Below, piece after piece: positions 60,112-64,000 of a DNA stretch of 64,000 nt. This DNA comes from JAGNRR01 sp965230665 (GTDB lineage: Bacteria; Bacteroidota; Bacteroidia; Chitinophagales; Chitinophagaceae). How positions within the stretch are numbered: position 1 is the stretch's first letter; each line of letters starts with the position of its first letter. A program made the position numbers and the translations under genes. The notes beneath the pieces were generated by a model. That model made no database searches, was not told the origin of the DNA, and saw nothing but the letters and a program-made list of their open reading frames with translations. The stretch spans positions 3,286,001 to 3,350,000 of the forward strand of contig CBDDLM010000004.1 in the NCBI GenBank assembly GCA_965230665.1, in the 5' to 3' direction.

Positions 60112-62376
60112 CTAGCGCATAAGCGTTACGTTTCCTCTAAAGGAGTTCTTAAACCCATTTTTCCAACGTGCACTAATTTGGTAAATATAAACACCTACTG
60201 GTTGCTCAGCACCTCCATATTTACCATCCCAACCTCTTCCATCAACAGAATTAGCGGTAAAAATAACCTCACCCCAACGGTTCATAACTTGCATATCAAA
60301 CTCAATAACACCAGAACTCAAAAGTTGGCGTGGAATAAAGTAATCATTGCGTCCATCCCCATTTGGTGAAAAACTATTTGGAATATTCAAGTAGCAATCT
60401 CTTTTCACCCAAATACTATCTGTGGTAGAACAACCATCATTATCAACAGAGGCATAATACCTACCAGTTTCACTAGTGGTGATAGAAGAAGCAACTTCTC
60501 CAGTACTCCATGTAAGGATTTCGCTTGGATTCTCAATATTCTCAAGCATAACAGCTGTATCTAATCCTGGACATAAAGTTCTATCCTCTCCTAGATTTAC
60601 AATTGGAAAGTCTTTTACATTGATAGATACGCTTCTCGATAGATCTGGACAAATTAAGTATTGGCCCGTAAGTGATACATTATATGTACCTCCTTTTTCA
60701 AAAATATGTGTTGGATTATCTAATCCAGATAGTATTACCCCATCGTCAAAATCATATACCCAATTAAAGGTATGAGGAGCAATGGTATCATAGAACTGTA
60801 TTTTCTCACCTGCACATATTTCCAAAGGCGTAGCCGAAAGTTCTACATAAGGAGGAATATCTACAAAAACTTCATGAACAGCCGAATCTACACAACCAGC
60901 AGTATCTGATACAAACAACTTTACTGAGTAAATACCAGCCTGTGCAAATGTATGCGTTTGTGTAATTGGGCCGACATTGTTTATAGTCCTTCCATCTCCA
61001 AAATCCCAACTATAGGATAAAGGCCCTAAACCGTTAATTGGAAATATTAACGGTACAAAAGTAAAGGTCTCTCCTAAACAGATAGAATCATTAACCCCAC
61101 TTGTTCCATTATTAGATATGTAGAAATCAGCTCCAAGTGAGTCAATAATTTCTATAACTAAGCTATCTGCCAGAGCCGTAGAACAAAAGTTTTGTAGTTT
61201 TATAATAATTGTTTCAGTTCCTTCGGGAATATTATCTTGATATGCAGCAAGACAGATTGTTCGAATGGTATCATACGGGCTTGGTGAGAAAACAAGTGTA
61301 TCAGAAAGGTAGTTATAATCTGTAGCGTTTATAGCTGTTCCCTGTATTATGAAATTAATTGTGTCACTTCTAAGTAGCCCTTGCTTCTCAATTTTTACAT
61401 CAATCTTTAGGGAATCACAACCTTCGATTAAAATTGGATTTCCTGACTGCGAAGTTAGATTGGCGCTTAAATCTAATCCTACCTCATTAGCACTAAAACT
61501 ACCAGCTTCTAGCATTACACCTGAGTCTAACGTACCATCAAAAGCATCGGCTATGGCCAATTTAAAATGGTAAGTCGTACATGGGATAATCTGAGCTTGT
61601 GCTGTTAGCACTGTTGTAAAACCCTGATAATTTACAGTAGATCCTGTACTATTACATACGAAGTAAGGGCATGTAGCCGTGGGCGTTGTAAACATACCAC
61701 AGCCCGTTGTTGTAGCATGGCAACTATTGGTTGCATTACAACAAATAGGGTTATTATTAGGTGGAGTTGCATTAGGACCATTCTGAGTATCAGGACAATA
61801 AATAGTACTTACTCCCACAGGGCAGGTACCACCACTACCAGGAACCGTTGCGATATTGATAGCTCCATTGGAATAAGGACCAGCAATTCCAGGTCCACTC
61901 ACAAAGAAGCCAAATACATCATTATAATTGGAACACGTAAAATTTGGATACTCACTGGAACCAAATACATAATTAAAAGTTACAGAATCACCTGTTGTTT
62001 CAAAGTCAAATTCAAGCACACATGCATCATTCGTAGTTTGGCCAGCTAAAATTGTCAAATCTGGGTCACCAGGAGCTTGATGGTCGGTTGCTGGTCCAAA
62101 TGCAGGTCCATTCATACCTTGCGTAGTGGCTGTTGTGGCAGCTAAGCCAGAAGTAAGTACAATTCCGCTATCTAGCCCTAAATTAGAAGCAGTTACCGTA
62201 AAGTCACCAGAGGCAAGTGCTGGGCAATTCAGTGTAGCATTACTAATGTTTACCCCCGCTCCAATAAGGCGTGAAGCAAGGTTTGCTGCATTTGCATTAT
62301 TGTTAACTGTTATCTGAGCCTTTAAAGAAGCTGTGAAAAGGACCAGCATGCCAATAATAAGATAATTTTTTTTCAT
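60112..62376 (-). CDS. Choice-of-anchor L / PKD surface protein with T9SS type B sorting domain
   Basis: A 754-residue protein; the start is placed at the ATG encoding MKKNYLIIGML, giving a signal peptide ending near LKAQ. Residues about 20-290 form a choice-of-anchor-L domain, with LDSGIVLTSG, VLEFDFETTGDSVTFNYVFGSSEYP (shortened) and a Cys-rich loop (PICCNATNSCHATTTGCGMF). A Calx-beta-like segment follows, then two PKD-like domains (YSWDFGDGRTI; FNWVYDFDDGVIL). The C-terminal gliding-motility-type domain (LNIPNSFSPNGDGRNDYF, MNRWGEVIFTA) directs T9SS type B export. It is probably a surface adhesin. Confidence 0.9.
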   Translation of the reverse strand: MKKNYLIIGMLVLFTASLKAQITVNNNANAANLASRLIGAGVNISNATLNCPALASGDFTVTASNLGLDSGIVLTSGLAATTATTQGMNGPAFGPATDHQAPGDPDLTILAGQTTNDACVLEFDFETTGDSVTFNYVFGSSEYPNFTCSNYNDVFGFFVSGPGIAGPYSNGAINIATVPGSGGTCPVGVSTIYCPDTQNGPNATPPNNNPICCNATNSCHATTTGCGMFTTPTATCPYFVCNSTGSTVNYQGFTTVLTAQAQIIPCTTYHFKLAIADAFDGTLDSGVMLEAGSFSANEVGLDLSANLTSQSGNPILIEGCDSLKIDVKIEKQGLLRSDTINFIIQGTAINATDYNYLSDTLVFSPSPYDTIRTICLAAYQDNIPEGTETIIIKLQNFCSTALADSLVIEIIDSLGADFYISNNGTSGVNDSICLGETFTFVPLIFPINGLGPLSYSWDFGDGRTINNVGPITQTHTFAQAGIYSVKLFVSDTAGCVDSAVHEVFVDIPPYVELSATPLEICAGEKIQFYDTIAPHTFNWVYDFDDGVILSGLDNPTHIFEKGGTYNVSLTGQYLICPDLSRSVSINVKDFPIVNLGEDRTLCPGLDTAVMLENIENPSEILTWSTGEVASSITTSETGRYYASVDNDGCSTTDSIWVKRDCYLNIPNSFSPNGDGRNDYFIPRQLLSSGVIEFDMQVMNRWGEVIFTANSVDGRGWDGKYGGAEQPVGVYIYQISARWKNGFKNSFRGNVTLMR

Positions 62377-62502
62377 GCCTAAGCAATTTGTTTTGAAGAT
62401 ATTAACTAATTTGATGAGCACCAAAATAATACCAAATATTTTCCTAGTGTTCGAATAGGTACTTAAAAAGACGTAAAATACTTTTTGAAGGTTGGAGCTT
62501 GT

Positions 62503-63360
62503 TTAAACAAAAACATGCTTTGCCATATCTAATGCTTCAGAAAAGGCAGCTTCGTTTAAACCATGCTTTATTCCTTTCCTGTCAAGAAAAGCCAAAAGGC
62601 CCTCGGTTGCCATATTCCCTACTAGATCATCCTGTGCCATAGGGCAACCTCCTATACCATTTATTGCACTATCAAAACGATAGCATTGGTTAGCAAGTGC
62701 AGCCTCTAGTTTCTCTTCACGAGTCTCTACTGTTGAATGAAAATGTGCCCCAAATTCTATATCGCGTCCAGCAAATTCTTTCGTTAATTCCGAAAATATA
62801 GAGCTAATATTATCGGGATTAGATACACCAACAGTATCACTCATGGCAAAGGTATGGATGCCCATACTCGCAAGTTTGTCAACCCATTCAATGGCAACTT
62901 CACCACTATAAGGGTCTCCATAAGGGTTTCCAAAGCCCATAGAAATATAAACAACAAGCTCTTTTTTATTCTGAATACAAATGTTTTGTATTTCTTCAAC
63001 ACGTACCAAAGACTCAGCAATAGAGCTATTGGTATTCTTCTGTTGAAAGGTTTCAGAAATTGAAAAAGGAAACCCTAAATAACTGATCTCGTCATAGACT
63101 GTTGCATCTAAAGCACCCCGCTTGTTTGCCACTATTGCCAATAATTTAGACGTTGTCGAACTCAAGTCTAATTGCCTAACAACTTCTTTTGTATCCGCCA
63201 TCTGGGGGATCGCCTTAGGAGATACAAAAGAGCCAAAGTCTATTGTATCAAAGCCAACTTTTAAGAGTTGATGGATATATGCAACTTTCTTTTCCGTAGG
63301 AATTTGATGCGCCCAACCTTGCATGGCATCACGTGGACATTCAATGATCTTTACATTCAT
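62503..63360 (-). CDS. mvaB: Hydroxymethylglutaryl-CoA lyase
   Basis: A 285-residue TIM-barrel enzyme that cleaves HMG-CoA to acetoacetate and acetyl-CoA at the end of leucine degradation. The N-terminus IIECPRDAMQGW has the usual catalytic Arg and metal-binding Asp. Further motifs are FGSFVSPKAIPQMADT near 42, SDTVGVSNP near 172, FHSTVETREEKLEAAL near 205 with a metal His, and GIGGCPMAQDDLVGN near 231 with the catalytic Cys. All key residues appear present. The length is slightly below the usual 300. It is divergent from the DegT-family gene. Confidence 0.92.
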   Translation of the reverse strand: MNVKIIECPRDAMQGWAHQIPTEKKVAYIHQLLKVGFDTIDFGSFVSPKAIPQMADTKEVVRQLDLSSTTSKLLAIVANKRGALDATVYDEISYLGFPFSISETFQQKNTNSSIAESLVRVEEIQNICIQNKKELVVYISMGFGNPYGDPYSGEVAIEWVDKLASMGIHTFAMSDTVGVSNPDNISSIFSELTKEFAGRDIEFGAHFHSTVETREEKLEAALANQCYRFDSAINGIGGCPMAQDDLVGNMATEGLLAFLDRKGIKHGLNEAAFSEALDMAKHVFV

Positions 63361-63423
63361 AAATGAATGGTAAAGCTACGCAATTTTTAATCTTTAATTA
63401 TCATTCCTTAATCCCCTTAGTAT

Positions 63424-63431
63424 TAGATTTG
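63424..63431 (+). promoter_or_regulatory. -7 promoter element of the DegT-family gene
   Basis: TAGATTTG is a perfect TAnnTTTG, ending 6 bases before the ATG at 63438. Confidence 0.5.
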
Positions 63432-63437
63432 CTATTC

Positions 63438-64000
63438 ATGACAAAATCAGATTTTATAGCCGTTCCTTATGGACAAACCGTTCATGGCCAAGAAGAAATA
63501 GATGCTGTGGTAAAGGTCCTTGAAACTTCTACCCAAATGGGCAAACATGTTCGATTGTTAGAACAGAAAGTCGCAGCCCTATATAACAAGAGTTATGGTT
63601 TGGGTGTAAACTCTGGTTCAAGTGCATTGTATCTCGCTGCTGAATTATTGAACTATGATGCTGGTGCAGAGATTATAACACCTGCTCTTACATTTAGTAC
63701 AACTGTTGCTCCCTTAGTTCGAAAGGGCTGGATTCCGGCTTTTGTAGATGTAGAAGAAGGCACCTATAATATTGATGCGAACAAGGTGGAAGAAATGATA
63801 ACGGATAAAACCAAAGCATTATGGATTCCAAATTTAATGGGGAACCTTCCTAATTGGGCTCAACTTAGAGAAATTGCGGATAAACATAATTTATTCGTAT
63901 TAGAAGATAGTGCTGATACCCTAGGTGCGGAGATAGATAATGAAAGTAGTGGCCGGTTTACAGATATTAGTACGACTAGTTTTTACGGTTCTCACATTAT
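63438..64000 (+). CDS. DegT-family PLP/PMP enzyme, ColD/RfbH-like, 3' end missing
   Basis: The first 187 residues of a DegT/DnrJ/EryC1/StrS-family enzyme, cut by the right edge. GVNSGSSALYLAAELL near 55, EIITPALTFSTTVAPLVRKGW near 79 (shortened) and FVLEDSADTLGAE near 152 are family motifs, with the PLP-stacking Asp in LEDSADT. The motif SFYGSH puts His186 where aminotransferases have the PLP-binding Lys (SFYGNK). That swap marks the sugar 3-dehydratases ColD and RfbH/E1, which use PLP or PMP to remove the 3-hydroxyl in 3,6-dideoxysugar synthesis. The enzyme is thus more likely a dehydratase than an aminotransferase. Confidence 0.85.
   Translation, partial: MTKSDFIAVPYGQTVHGQEEIDAVVKVLETSTQMGKHVRLLEQKVAALYNKSYGLGVNSGSSALYLAAELLNYDAGAEIITPALTFSTTVAPLVRKGWIPAFVDVEEGTYNIDANKVEEMITDKTKALWIPNLMGNLPNWAQLREIADKHNLFVLEDSADTLGAEIDNESSGRFTDISTTSFYGSHI

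Overview
The window is chromosomal DNA of a member of the Bacteroidota: AT-rich, with exported proteins ending in type IX secretion (T9SS) sorting domains, a short primary sigma factor without region 1.1, a lineage-typical TonB-dependent receptor, and many copies of the Bacteroidota -7 promoter element TAnnTTTG just upstream of genes. I cannot place it to order from sequence alone. Gene density is high. No stretch over 300 bases lacks a gene except around the tRNA cluster at 13.3-13.9 kb. I see no phage, insertion sequence, CRISPR array, rRNA operon or obvious biosynthetic cluster.

Layout. 0-4.8 kb (+): a transglutaminase-like protein cut by the left edge, a MoxR ATPase and an exported TPR-like protein. 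4.7-8.3 kb (-): TerB-like protein, alanine dehydrogenase, PhnP-like metallo-hydrolase, XerC/D recombinase, ribosomal protein S21. 8.4-13.3 kb: lipoprotein, riboflavin synthase, membrane phosphoesterase, FMN reductase and a PorE-like T9SS protein. 13.3-13.8 kb (-): four tRNAs, Thr(TGT)-Tyr(GTA)-Gly(TCC)-Thr(GGT), with promoter and terminators but no tuf. 13.9-21.8 kb (+): coiled-coil/cupin protein, AcpH-like phosphodiesterase, a repeat-bearing T9SS type B protein, EF-G, a MacB-type permease. 21.8-25.8 kb (-): secreted nuclease-like protein and a tightly coupled ABC ATPase/permease/LolA-like set.

25.9-31.8 kb: isoaspartyl peptidase, secreted esterase, beta-barrel protein, MFS exporter, M43 protease and a probable exported nickel superoxide dismutase. 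31.9-36.5 kb (+): BatA-like protein, a dihydroorotase homologue lacking metal ligands, DUF4199-like membrane protein, glycosyltransferase. 36.5-41.8 kb (+): nuclease-like protein with an insertion, TonB-dependent receptor, dihydrofolate reductase, methyltransferase. 41.8-53.3 kb: M16 protease, nucleotide-sugar dehydrogenase, DivIC/FtsB-like protein, enolase, HEAT-like protein, RpoD, secreted M12B-like protease, two envelope proteins. 53.3-64 kb: M1 aminopeptidase, DUF4412-like protein, peptidyl-tRNA hydrolase, FAH-family protein, ALDH7-type dehydrogenase, thioredoxin-like protein, a choice-of-anchor-L/PKD T9SS type B protein, HMG-CoA lyase, and the start of a DegT-family sugar enzyme with His in place of the PLP lysine.

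Together this is mostly core metabolism and envelope biology: seven probable T9SS cargo proteins and one possible T9SS cell-wall component suggest a protein-degrading, surface-active bacterium. The most unusual items are the nickel SOD with a Sec leader, the metal-ligand-less dihydroorotase, the tRNA cluster separated from tuf, the exported coiled-coil/cupin fusion and the ColD-like dehydratase at the right edge. I did not find a clear new multi-gene system.
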